A stretch of 64,000 nt of DNA from Streptomyces rubrogriseus. GTDB lineage: Bacteria; Actinomycetota; Actinomycetes; Streptomycetales; Streptomycetaceae. Made by a program: the position numbers and the translations under genes. Each line of letters begins with the position of its first letter. Within the stretch, counting starts at the first letter, position 1. Shown one piece after another: positions 19,646 to 27,697 of this stretch. The notes under the pieces are model-generated. The model saw nothing but the letters and a program-made list of their open reading frames with translations, made no database searches and was not told where the DNA came from. Location: positions 1,364,001-1,428,000 of the forward strand of contig NZ_CP116256.1 in the NCBI RefSeq assembly GCF_027947575.1, written 5' to 3'.

Positions 19646-20161
19646 ATGGGGGCAATGAGGCGGATTTGGCGCACGGCTCCGGTGGTCGTCGGTTCGGCCG
19701 TCGCCGTCGGTGGTCTCGTCGCGTGCGAGCCGGGCGGACTCAGCTCGGCGACGGTCGCCTACACGACCGACCAGACCGTGACCCGCGAACTGCAGCGGCA
19801 GAAGGCGGAGGTGCGCTGGCTCACCTGCACCGCCTCCTACGGCGACAAGGGCACCACGGCCTCGGCGAGCGAGAACGCGGTCGCCTCCGTGCACTGCGAG
19901 GGCAGGACCGACGACGACAAGGACATCACCGTCGACGGCGAGGTCACCCGGGTCGTCAACGGCGCCTGCGTGCGCGGCAACCTGACCGCGAAGGTGGACG
20001 GCAAGGAGTGGTTCCGGGTGAAGGGGCTGGGCAACTGCGACGCCACCGGCGCCCCGCCCGCCAACCGGCCCTCCCAGAACGGGCCGGGGCCCACCGTGAC
20101 CGTCACCCGGACCATCTGGTGCCCGGACGACCCGCACTGCCGGCCGGTCGAGGGCAAGTAG
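19646..20161 (+). CDS. Putative secreted lipoprotein
   Basis: A 171-residue protein with an Arg-containing N-terminus, a hydrophobic stretch (VVVGSAVAVGGLVA) and a lipobox-like LVAC around residue 27, so it is likely lipid-anchored outside the membrane. The mature part (VRWLTCTASYGDKGTTASASE..., NGACVRGNLTAKVDGKEWFRVKGLGNC) has paired cysteines and a small beta-rich look; the tail is PDDPHCRPVEGK. Function unknown. ATG 19646 is chosen because GGAGG lies nine bases upstream; the frame is open to 19508 but that would overlap the divergent gene. Confidence 0.75.
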   Translation: MGAMRRIWRTAPVVVGSAVAVGGLVACEPGGLSSATVAYTTDQTVTRELQRQKAEVRWLTCTASYGDKGTTASASENAVASVHCEGRTDDDKDITVDGEVTRVVNGACVRGNLTAKVDGKEWFRVKGLGNCDATGAPPANRPSQNGPGPTVTVTRTIWCPDDPHCRPVEGK

Positions 20162-20173
20162 CCGGACGGGGTC

Positions 20174-20271
20174 CTAGGGGGTGTCGTTTGGATCTTGCCG
20201 GGGTCGCGAGGTCTGGTCGGCCACAAGGCACCGCAGGCCGCGGCCGGCCTGATCCAAACGACACCCCCTAG
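20174..20271. mobile_element. MITE-like element: 90 bp with 17-bp perfect terminal inverted repeats and CTAG duplications
   Basis: GGGGTGTCGTTTGGATC at 20178-20194 and its exact complement at 20251-20267 bound a 56-base centre. Both ends are flanked by CTAG (20174-20177 and 20268-20271). A four-base CTAG duplication fits the YTAR target preference of IS5-group transposases. There is no coding capacity, so it would need a transposase in trans. The hairpin sits 12 bases after the lipoprotein stop and could double as a terminator. A partial motif GATCCAAAC recurs at 20282. Confidence 0.65.
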
Positions 20272-20316
20272 GCCGGGAAGTGATCCAAACCTCTGTCGGC
20301 GGGCCGCGCCCCTGCA

Positions 20317-20322
20317 TAGGGT
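20317..20322 (+). promoter_or_regulatory. Predicted -10 element giving a leaderless tricorn-protease message
   Basis: TAGGGT ends seven bases before the GTG at 20329, the normal distance from -10 to transcription start. A weak -35-like TGTCGG lies at 20294-20299. Confidence 0.45.
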
Positions 20323-20328
20323 ATGGGG

Positions 20329-23300
20329 GTGACTCAGCCCGCAGCGCCTGCCTACCTCCGCTTTCCGCACCCGCACGGCGAGTTGGTCGCCTTCACCGCC
20401 GAGGACGACGTGTGGCTCGCCCCGCTCGACGGCGGCCGTGCCTGGCGGGTCAGCGCCGACAACGTGCCGGTGAACCACCCGCGGATCTCGCCCGACGGCA
20501 CCACGGTCGCCTGGACCTCCACCCGCGACGGCGCCCCCGAGGTGCACGTCGCCCCCGTCGACGGCGGCCCCGCCAAGCGCCTCACCCACTGGGGCAGCAT
20601 CAGGACCCAGGTACGCGGCTGGACCGCCGACGGCCGCGTCCTCGCCCTGAGCACCTACGGCCAGGCCAGCCTGCGCCGCAGCTGGGCCCGCGCCCTCCCG
20701 CTGGACGGCGGCCCGGCGACCACCCTGCCGTACGGACCCGTCGGCGACGTCGCCCAGGGCCCGCACACCGTGCTGCTGTCCGCGCCGATGGGCCGCGAGG
20801 CCGCCTGGTGGAAGCGCTACCGGGGCGGCACCGCGGGCAAGCTGTGGATCGACCGCGAGGACGACGGCGAGTTCGTCCGCCTGCACGACGGCCTCGACGG
20901 CAACATCGAGTACCCCTTCTGGGTCGGCGACCGGATCGCCTTCCTCTCCGACCACGAGGGCACCGGCGCCCTCTACTCCTCCCTCGCCGACGGCTCCGAC
21001 CTGCGCCGGCACACACCAGTCGACGGCTTCTACGCCCGGCACGCAGCGACCGACGGCAGCCGCGTCGTCTACTCCTGTGCCGGTGAGCTGTGGACCCTGG
21101 ACGACCTCGACGGCGCCGAACCGCGCCGCCTGGACGTCCGGCTCGGCGGCGCCCGCGTCGACCTCCAGTCGTACCCGGTCAACGCCGCCCGCTGGTTCGG
21201 CTCCGCGTCCCCCGACCACACCGCGCGCGGCAGCGCCGTCGCCGTCCGCGGCGGCGTGCACTGGGTCACCCACCGCTCCGGACCCGCCCGCGCCCTCGCG
21301 GCCACCCCGGGCGTGCGCACCCGGCTGCCGCGTACCTTCCGCGTCGACGGCGAGGAGTGGGTGGTGTGGGTGACGGACGCCGAGGGCGACGACGCCCTGG
21401 AGTTCGCGCCCGCCACCGGACTCGCCCCCGGTGCCACCGCACGGCGCCTGGCCGCCGGGCAGCTCGGCCGGGTGCTGCACCTCGCCGTGGCCCCCGACGG
21501 CAGCCGCGTCGCCGTCGCCTCGCACGACGGGCGGGTCCTGCTCGTCGAGCGCGAGAGCGGCGAGGTCCGCGAGGTCGACCGCAGCGAGGACGGCGACGCC
21601 TCCGGCCTGGTCTTCTCGCCCGACTCCTCCTGGCTCGCCTGGTCCCACCCCGGCCCGGAGCCGCTGCGCCAGCTCAAGCTCGCCAACACCACCGACCTGT
21701 CGGTGAGCGAGGCGACGCCGCTGCGCTTCAAGGACTACTCGCCGGCCTTCACCCTGGACGGCAAGCACCTCGCCTTCCTCTCCACCCGCTCCTTCGACCC
21801 GGTCTACGACGAGCACGTCTTCGACCTGGCCTTCGTCGAGGGCGCCCGGCCCTACCTGATCACCCTCGCCGCGACCACGCCCTCGCCCTTCGGTCCGCAG
21901 CGCCACGGCCGCCCCTTCGAGACGCCGGACCGCGAGGAGACCCCCGACAGCGAGGGCACCCCCACCACCCGGATCGACATCGAGGGCCTCGCCGACCGGA
22001 TCGTGCCCTTCCCGGTCGAGGCCGCCCGCTACTCCCGGCTGCGCGCCGCCAAGGACGGCGTCCTGTGGCTGCGCCACCCGCTCACCGGCGTCCTCGGCGC
22101 CTCCCGCGCCAATCCGGAGGACCCCGACCCGAACACCGAACTGGAGCGGTACGACCTCGCCCAGCAGCGCGTCGAGCACCTCGGCGGCGACGCCGACCAC
22201 TTCGAGGTAAGCGGCGACGGCAAGCGGGTGCTGCTGTGGACCGACGGCCGGCTCAAGGTCGTCCCCAGCGACCGGCGGGCCTCCGGCGACGAGGACAGCG
22301 ACACCAACATCACCGTCGACCTGGGCCGGGTCCGGCAGACCGTCGAACCGGCCGCCGAGTGGCGGCAGATGTTCGACGAGACCGGCCGCATCATGCGCGA
22401 CCACTACTGGCGGGCCGACATGAACGGCGTCGACTGGGACGGCGTCCTGGACCGCTACCGGCCCGTCCTGGACCGCGTCGCCACCCACGACGACCTGGTC
22501 GACCTGCTGTGGGAGGTGCACGGCGAACTGGGCACCTCGCACGCCTACGTCACCCCGCGCGGCGGCCACGGCTCCGGCGCCCGGCAGGGCCTGCTCGGCG
22601 CGGACCTCTCCCGCCACGAGGACGGCGCCTGGCGCATCGACCGTGTCCTGCCGTCCGAGACCTCCGACCCCGACGCCCGCTCCCCGCTCGCCGCACCCGG
22701 GGTCGCGGTGCGCGCCGGGGACGCGATCGTCGCGGTGGCGGGACAGGCCGTGGACCCGGTCACCGGTCCCGGACCACTGCTCGTCGGTACGGCGGGCAAG
22801 CCCGTCGAGCTGACCATCTCCCCCTCCGGCGGCGGAGAGGTGCGGCACGCCGTCGTCGTCCCGCTCGCCGACGAGGAGCCGCTGCGCTACCACGCCTGGG
22901 TCGCCGACCGCCGCGCCTACGTCCACGACAAGTCCGGCGGCCGGCTCGGCTACCTGCACGTCCCGGACATGCAGGCGCCCGGCTGGGCCCAGATCCACCG
23001 CGACCTGCGCGTCGAGGTGGCCCGGGAGGGCCTGGTCGTCGACGTCCGCGAGAACCGCGGCGGCCACACCTCCCAGCTGGTGGTGGAGAAGCTGGCCCGG
23101 CGCATCGTCGGCTGGGACCTGCCGCGCGGGATGCGGCCGACCAGCTACCCGCAGGACGCGCCCCGCGGGCCGGTCGTCGCGGTCGCCAACGAGTTCTCCG
23201 GCTCCGACGGCGACATCGTCAACGCGGCGATCAAGGCGCTGGGCATCGGCCCGGTCGTCGGGGTCCGCACCTGGGGCGGCGTCATCGGCATCGACAGCCG

Positions 23301-23526
23301 CTACCGGCTGGTCGACGGCACGCTGATCACGCAGCCCAAGTACGCGTTCTGGCTGGAGGGATACGGCTGGGGCGTGGAGAACCACGGCGTCGACCCCGAC
23401 GTCGAGGTCCCCCAGCGCCCGCAGGACCACGCGGCGGGCCGCGACCCTCAACTGGACGAGGCGATCGCGCTCGCGCTGGCGGCCCTGGAGGAAACCCCGG
23501 CGAAGACACCGCCCACGCTGCCGTAG
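20329..23526 (+). CDS. Tricorn-type protease (S41 family)
   Basis: A 1065-residue protein of tricorn architecture. An N-terminal half of WD/TolB-like propeller repeats (ISPDGTTVAWTSTRDGAPEVHVAPVDGGPAKRLT and similar) is followed by a helical C1 part with the catalytic-region HGELGTSHAY. Next is a PDZ domain (VRAGDAIVAVAGQAVDP) and the S41 core with VRENRGGHTSQLVVEKL and NEFSGSDGDIV, whose Ser is the expected nucleophile. Tricorn degrades peptides of about 7-12 residues released by the proteasome. It is cytoplasmic and standalone here. GTG 20329 is preferred over ATG 20323 because of the -10 position and the lack of a Shine-Dalgarno. Confidence 0.9.
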   Translation: MTQPAAPAYLRFPHPHGELVAFTAEDDVWLAPLDGGRAWRVSADNVPVNHPRISPDGTTVAWTSTRDGAPEVHVAPVDGGPAKRLTHWGSIRTQVRGWTADGRVLALSTYGQASLRRSWARALPLDGGPATTLPYGPVGDVAQGPHTVLLSAPMGREAAWWKRYRGGTAGKLWIDREDDGEFVRLHDGLDGNIEYPFWVGDRIAFLSDHEGTGALYSSLADGSDLRRHTPVDGFYARHAATDGSRVVYSCAGELWTLDDLDGAEPRRLDVRLGGARVDLQSYPVNAARWFGSASPDHTARGSAVAVRGGVHWVTHRSGPARALAATPGVRTRLPRTFRVDGEEWVVWVTDAEGDDALEFAPATGLAPGATARRLAAGQLGRVLHLAVAPDGSRVAVASHDGRVLLVERESGEVREVDRSEDGDASGLVFSPDSSWLAWSHPGPEPLRQLKLANTTDLSVSEATPLRFKDYSPAFTLDGKHLAFLSTRSFDPVYDEHVFDLAFVEGARPYLITLAATTPSPFGPQRHGRPFETPDREETPDSEGTPTTRIDIEGLADRIVPFPVEAARYSRLRAAKDGVLWLRHPLTGVLGASRANPEDPDPNTELERYDLAQQRVEHLGGDADHFEVSGDGKRVLLWTDGRLKVVPSDRRASGDEDSDTNITVDLGRVRQTVEPAAEWRQMFDETGRIMRDHYWRADMNGVDWDGVLDRYRPVLDRVATHDDLVDLLWEVHGELGTSHAYVTPRGGHGSGARQGLLGADLSRHEDGAWRIDRVLPSETSDPDARSPLAAPGVAVRAGDAIVAVAGQAVDPVTGPGPLLVGTAGKPVELTISPSGGGEVRHAVVVPLADEEPLRYHAWVADRRAYVHDKSGGRLGYLHVPDMQAPGWAQIHRDLRVEVAREGLVVDVRENRGGHTSQLVVEKLARRIVGWDLPRGMRPTSYPQDAPRGPVVAVANEFSGSDGDIVNAAIKALGIGPVVGVRTWGGVIGIDSRYRLVDGTLITQPKYAFWLEGYGWGVENHGVDPDVEVPQRPQDHAAGRDPQLDEAIALALAALEETPAKTPPTLP

Positions 23527-23789
23527 CTGCGGGCAGTCGTGCCTCCCCCAGTGCCTGAACGGCCTGGTAGGTGCGTAGGTGCCCCCAGGGCGGCACGGGT
23601 GGGCGCAGGCGGCACCCCGTTCCGCCGGGCTGCGTTCCCGACCCCCACGCCGGCACGGGCGCCGCGCGTCGTGGTGGACGCCGGGTGGGGGCGCTTGCCG
23701 GCGCGTGCCGGGTGCCGCTGCGCCCACCCGTGCCGCCCCAGCGGCACGACTGCCCGCAGCTACACGGCGGCGCGGCTGCCCGCAGCTAC
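23523..23789. repeat. Large intergenic palindrome between the tricorn protease and HIT genes
   Basis: A perfect 21-base inverted repeat joins 23523-23543 to 23743-23763. A second arm pair of 25-26 bases with one indel joins 23591-23616 to 23711-23735, so about 240 bases can fold into one long hairpin. CTGCCCGCAGCTAC is also directly repeated (23750-23763 and 23776-23789). The left arm overlaps the tricorn stop codon. No coding sequence is convincing within it. It may act as a terminator or be a dispersed repeat of the genus. Confidence 0.8.
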
Positions 23790-23848
23790 GGCGGCGGCGG
23801 TGGCGGATACGATGCCCATCAGAAGATCACCGGCGTGAGGAGAGCCAA

Positions 23849-24202
23849 GTGGCTGGCGAACCCCAGGACGACTGTCTGTTCTGCAAGATCGTCGCAGGGC
23901 AGATCCCCGCGACCATCGTCCGCGAGACGGACACCACCGTCGCCTTCCGGGACATCAACCCCCAGGCCCCCACCCACGTCCTGGTGATCCCCAAGGCGCA
24001 CCACAAGGACGCCGCCGCCCTCGCCGCCGAGGCCCCGCAGCTCGCCGCCGACGTGCTGCGCGAGACCCAGGCCGTCGCCGACGACGAGAAGCTGGACAGT
24101 TACCGCACCGTCTTCAACACCGGCAGCGGCGCCGGCCAGACCGTCTGGCACGCGCACGCCCACGTGCTCGGCGGCCGCGGCCTCGAATGGCCCCCCGGAT
24201 AA
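23849..24202 (+). CDS. HIT-family nucleotide-binding protein
   Basis: A 117-residue histidine-triad protein. It has [13 protein letters not shown] at the N-terminus, [15 protein letters not shown] in the middle and the catalytic triad HAHAHVLGG at the C-terminus. HIT proteins hydrolyse nucleoside phosphoramidates or adenylated amino acids. I chose GTG 23849 because GAGGAG lies seven bases upstream; the frame is open to 23579 through the palindrome, which is not credible coding. A TACGAT at 23808-23813 may be its -10. Confidence 0.93.
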   Translation: MAGEPQDDCLFCKIVAGQIPATIVRETDTTVAFRDINPQAPTHVLVIPKAHHKDAAALAAEAPQLAADVLRETQAVADDEKLDSYRTVFNTGSGAGQTVWHAHAHVLGGRGLEWPPG

Positions 24203-24230
24203 CCCGGACAGAACCGGACCACCACCCGCC

Positions 24231-25136
24231 ATGTCCGTACGTGAACTCGTCGTCCTCGGCACCGCCAGCCAGGTCCCGACCCGGCACCGCAACCACAACG
24301 GCTACCTGCTGCGCTGGGACGGCGAGGGCATCCTGTTCGACCCCGGCGAGGGCACCCAGCGCCAGATGCTGCGCGCCGGGGTCGCCGCCCACGACCTGAA
24401 CCGGATCTGCGTCACGCACTTCCACGGCGACCACAGCCTGGGCCTCGCCGGGGTGATCCAGCGCATCAACCTCGACCGGGTCCCGCACGAGATCAGCGCC
24501 CACTACCCGCGCTCCGGGCAGCGTTTCTTCGAGCGCCTGCGGTACGCCACCGCCTACCGCGAGACCGTCGCCCTCACCGAGGCCCCGGTCGCCGCCGACG
24601 GCCCCCTCGCGGTCACCCCCGCCTACACCCTGGACGCCCGCAGGCTGTCGCACCCCGTCGAGTCGTACGGCTACCGGCTCACCGAGCCCGACGGCCGCCG
24701 CATGCTGCCCGACCGCCTCGCCGCGCACGGCATCAAGGGCCCCGACGTCGGCCGCATCCAGCGCGACGGCTCGCTGCACGGCGTCCCGCTCGACGAGGTC
24801 AGCGAGGTCCGCCGCGGCCAGCGGTTCGCGTTCGTCATGGACACCCGGCTCTGCGAGGGCGTGCACGCGCTCGCCGAGGGGTGCGACCTGCTCGTCATCG
24901 AGTCGACCTTCCTCGACGAGGACGAGAACCTCGCCACCGACCACGGCCACCTCACCGCCGGGCAGGCCGCGCGGGTGGCCCGGGACGCGGGGGTACGGCA
25001 CCTGGTGCTCACCCACTTCAGCCAGCGCTACTCGGATCCCGAGGAGTTCGAACGGCAGGCCCGCGCGGCCGGTTACGCGGGCGAGCTGACCGTGGCCCGC
25101 GACCTCACCCGCGTACCGGTTCCGAAACGTCGGTGA
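24231..25136 (+). CDS. rnz: Ribonuclease Z (tRNase Z)-type MBL-fold nuclease
   Basis: A 301-residue metallo-beta-lactamase-fold protein. The zinc motif THFHGDH is at residues 62-68, and [15 protein letters not shown] and the later [17 protein letters not shown] and LTHFSQRY carry further ligands. The pattern of a N-terminal [22 protein letters not shown] is that of tRNase Z, which trims the 3' ends of tRNA precursors. It begins 28 bases after the HIT gene. Its TGA overlaps a GTG that opens the next frame. Confidence 0.88.
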   Translation: MSVRELVVLGTASQVPTRHRNHNGYLLRWDGEGILFDPGEGTQRQMLRAGVAAHDLNRICVTHFHGDHSLGLAGVIQRINLDRVPHEISAHYPRSGQRFFERLRYATAYRETVALTEAPVAADGPLAVTPAYTLDARRLSHPVESYGYRLTEPDGRRMLPDRLAAHGIKGPDVGRIQRDGSLHGVPLDEVSEVRRGQRFAFVMDTRLCEGVHALAEGCDLLVIESTFLDEDENLATDHGHLTAGQAARVARDAGVRHLVLTHFSQRYSDPEEFERQARAAGYAGELTVARDLTRVPVPKRR

Positions 25137-25144
25137 AACCGCCG

Positions 25145-25150
25145 TACGAT
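25145..25150 (+). promoter_or_regulatory. Predicted -10 for the deaminase gene (leaderless)
   Basis: TACGAT at 25145-25150 is followed by six bases and then ATG 25157, consistent with transcription starting at the A of the start codon. No clear -35 is seen. Confidence 0.4.
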
Positions 25151-25156
25151 GCTCTG

Positions 25157-26155
25157 ATGCCCCTGCCCAAAGCTGAACTGCACCTCCACATCGAAGGCAC
25201 CCTGGAGCCCGAGCTGGCCTTCGCGCTGGCCGCCCGCAACGGCGTGTCCCTGCCGTACGCGGACGAGGACGCCCTGCGTGAGGCGTACCGCTTCGCCGAC
25301 CTCCAGTCCTTCCTGAACCTGTACTACGAGCTGATGGCCGTCCTGCGCACCGAGCGGGACTTCGAGGACCTCGCGAACGCCTACCTCGCCCGCGCCGCCG
25401 CCCAGGGCGTCCGGCACGCCGAGATCTTCTTCGACCCGCAGGCCCACCTCGCCCGGGGCGTGGAGATGGGCACGGTCATGGAGGGGCTGTGGCGGGCACT
25501 GGGGGCCAGTCGTGAGAACCACGGCGTCTCCACCCGGCTGATCCTCTGCTTCCTGCGCGACGAGTCCGCCGAGTCGGCGATGGCGACGCTGGACGCGGCC
25601 AAGCCGTACCTCGACCGCATCACCGGCGTCGGCCTGGACTCCGCCGAGGTCGGCCACCCGCCCGTCAAGTTCCGCGAGGTGTACGAGGCCGCCGCCGCCC
25701 TCGGCCTGCGCCGGGTCGCGCACGCGGGCGAGGAGGGGCCGCCCGCGTACGTCGTCGAGGCCCTCGACGTCCTCGGCGTCGAGCGGGTCGACCACGGGCT
25801 GCGCTCGGTGGAGGACCCGGCACTGGTCGAGCGGCTGGTGCGCGAGCGCGTCCCGCTCACCCTGTGCCCGCTGTCCAACGTGCGGCTGCGCACGGTCGAC
25901 ACCCTCGCCGACCACCCGCTGCCCGCGATGCTCGACGCGGGCCTGATGTGCACGGTGAACTCCGACGACCCGGCCTACTTCGGCGGCTACGCGGGCGACA
26001 ACTTCGACGCCGTGCGCCAGGCCCTCGGCCTGACCGGGGAGCGGCTGCGGGAGCTGGCCCGCAACTCGTTCCTCGCCTCCTTCCTCGAGGACGACGAGGA
26101 ACTGCGCGCGCGGTACCTCGCGGAGGTCGAGGCGTACCAGTTCCCCGCCGCGTAG
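25157..26155 (+). CDS. Adenine deaminase-like enzyme (adenosine deaminase superfamily)
   Basis: A 332-residue amidohydrolase with KAELHLHIEGTLEPEL (metal His pair), HAGEEGPPAYVVEAL, VERVDHGLRS and VNSDDPAYFGGY. From recall, the EGTLEPEL and HAGEEGPP versions match the adenine deaminase subgroup (Pseudomonas PA0148 / yeast Aah1 type) better than classical adenosine deaminase. If so, it converts adenine to hypoxanthine for purine salvage. ATG 25157 is preferred because of the TACGAT element; GTG 25133, overlapping the rnz stop, would add eight residues. Annotation as adenosine deaminase remains possible. Confidence 0.83.
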   Translation: MPLPKAELHLHIEGTLEPELAFALAARNGVSLPYADEDALREAYRFADLQSFLNLYYELMAVLRTERDFEDLANAYLARAAAQGVRHAEIFFDPQAHLARGVEMGTVMEGLWRALGASRENHGVSTRLILCFLRDESAESAMATLDAAKPYLDRITGVGLDSAEVGHPPVKFREVYEAAAALGLRRVAHAGEEGPPAYVVEALDVLGVERVDHGLRSVEDPALVERLVRERVPLTLCPLSNVRLRTVDTLADHPLPAMLDAGLMCTVNSDDPAYFGGYAGDNFDAVRQALGLTGERLRELARNSFLASFLEDDEELRARYLAEVEAYQFPAA

Positions 26156-26174
26156 CGGTTCCTCCGCGCAGGGC

Positions 26175-27524
26175 TCAGCCCGGCCCGGACCCCGGTGCGG
26201 CCGCCGCCTGCCGGGGTCCCGCCGTGTCGTAGGCGGCCCGGACGGCCACCGCCGGGGCCTCCACGTCGATCTCCACGACCGGCTGCTCCACGGCACCGAC
26301 CTCGGGCACCGCACCGCTCGGCGTTCCGGTGGCGGCGGCGACCAGCGCGGCCGGGGTGCCGCCGCGGCGGCGGATCGCGCCGGGCAGCAGCGGGCGGCCC
26401 GCGGTGTGCAGGGCGACGGCGGTCAGCGGTGCGGCGACCAGCAGCAGCCCGGCGGCCAGGACCATCCCCATGCCCGCGTAACCGGCCTGCGCCGACAGGA
26501 CGCTGCCGGCCAGCGGACCGGCCGCGGTGCCCAGCGAGGACGCCGAGCCGACGAGCACCGCCCACCGGCCGCGCGCGTCGAGCGAGGCGGCGAGGCCGAT
26601 CAGGTACGACAGCACGACCGGGTAGACGGTGTTCCAGGCGATCTCGCCGGTCGCGAAGGCCGTCGGTGTCGTCGCCGACGCGCTCACCGCGATACAGCCC
26701 GCGATGAGCACCGTGCCGGCGCCGACGGGCATCGCCCGCCCCAGCCGCGGCCCGAGCGCACCCGCCACCAGCACGCCCACCAGGCCCGCGCCCAGCGCGA
26801 CGGCGAACACGGCACCGAGGGCGGCGTTGCCCAGTCCGGCCTGCGTCAGCCCGATCCGGCCGCTGACGCCCCACAGGGAGTTCTGGGCCAGGGACCAGCA
26901 CAGCACCGTGACGGCCAGGACGAGTCCCGAACGGCGGTGGGGGAGCGGGGCGGTGGCGTCGGTGCCGACTGCGGCCGGGGAGGCGGCCGCCGGGCCCGGC
27001 AGCCGGCCGGTCAGCGGCCACACCGCCAGCGCCGTCAGGGCGATCGCGGCCAGCGGCAGCCCGTGTGCCCGGCCGAGCTGCGGCACCGTCAGATACACCG
27101 CACCGGCCAGCGCCGACACGCTCAGCAGGCCCACCGTGGAGGCGCGGTGGGGATCCTTCTCGGCGGCGATCCGGGTGGCGGCGACCGTCATGGCCGTGCC
27201 CGATCCGAAACCGCCCACGACCGCGCCGACGACGACGGCCGGGACGGCCGTGGTGAGCGCGGCGGCGCCGTAGCCGAGGACGGCCAGCGCGAGGCCGAGC
27301 CGGGCCAGTGTCCGGGCGCCGACGCGCTGCACCCGGGAGGCCAGCAGGAAGCCCGCGGTCGCCGAACTCAGCAGCAGCGCACTGCCGACGGCGCCCGCCT
27401 GCGTGGTGGACAGCGGAAGGCTGGTGTCGAGCCTGCCGACGGTGGTGGGCAGCAGGTACGGAGGCAGGTACCCGGCCGTGAAAAGGGCGACGAGGGGCCA
27501 GGGGGTGGTGCGGGGGGCGAACAC
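26175..27524 (-). CDS. MFS transporter, drug/sugar efflux type
   Basis: An approximately 449-residue membrane protein with about 12 hydrophobic segments. It starts near VFAPRTTPWPLVALFTAGYLPPYLLP, has a GALGPRLGRAMPVGAGTVLIAG loop 8-type region and a C-terminal cytosolic tail rich in Ala/Val/Glu. The substrate is unknown; a small-molecule exporter of the EmrD/AraJ kind is the usual guess. The longest frame uses a TTG at 27602; GTG 27524 starts just before the first membrane helix and is preferred with moderate confidence. A Crp-like site lies 118 bases upstream. Confidence 0.75.
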   Translation of the reverse strand: MFAPRTTPWPLVALFTAGYLPPYLLPTTVGRLDTSLPLSTTQAGAVGSALLLSSATAGFLLASRVQRVGARTLARLGLALAVLGYGAAALTTAVPAVVVGAVVGGFGSGTAMTVAATRIAAEKDPHRASTVGLLSVSALAGAVYLTVPQLGRAHGLPLAAIALTALAVWPLTGRLPGPAAASPAAVGTDATAPLPHRRSGLVLAVTVLCWSLAQNSLWGVSGRIGLTQAGLGNAALGAVFAVALGAGLVGVLVAGALGPRLGRAMPVGAGTVLIAGCIAVSASATTPTAFATGEIAWNTVYPVVLSYLIGLAASLDARGRWAVLVGSASSLGTAAGPLAGSVLSAQAGYAGMGMVLAAGLLLVAAPLTAVALHTAGRPLLPGAIRRRGGTPAALVAAATGTPSGAVPEVGAVEQPVVEIDVEAPAVAVRAAYDTAGPRQAAAAPGSGPG

Positions 27525-27641
27525 GGGCGTTCCCAGGGCATGCGAAAGGACGGTGGGAAGGGAGGGGGCGACGACCGTCGACCGACGAGGACGCGCGGGC
27601 AATTTGTATCAAGCGGAAGGAGCCCCGAAACAGGCGGGTCG

Positions 27642-27659
27642 ATGTGATCTAGGTCACAT
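27642..27659. promoter_or_regulatory. Crp-like binding site
   Basis: ATGTGA-TCTAGG-TCACAT is a perfect 6-6-6 dyad that also matches the GTG-N6-GNCAC form described for streptomycete Crp. It lies between the start of the MFS gene (minus strand, 118 bases away) and the 3' end of the IclR gene, in a locally AT-rich patch. The most likely target is the MFS promoter. Confidence 0.55.
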
Positions 27660-27697
27660 ATCCGTTTGGGGGTTTGGAAGCGGGGTAGCAGCGAGCG

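Noticed and set aside
19837..23727. A 1296-codon open frame on the minus strand across the tricorn-protease gene
   Set aside because: It is the antisense shadow of a real gene in very GC-rich DNA; its product is low-complexity Gly/Val/Asp-rich with no domain.
23579..23848. The 5' extension of the HIT frame through the palindrome
   Set aside because: The predicted residues are Arg/Pro-rich and low complexity, and a GAGGAG site supports GTG 23849.
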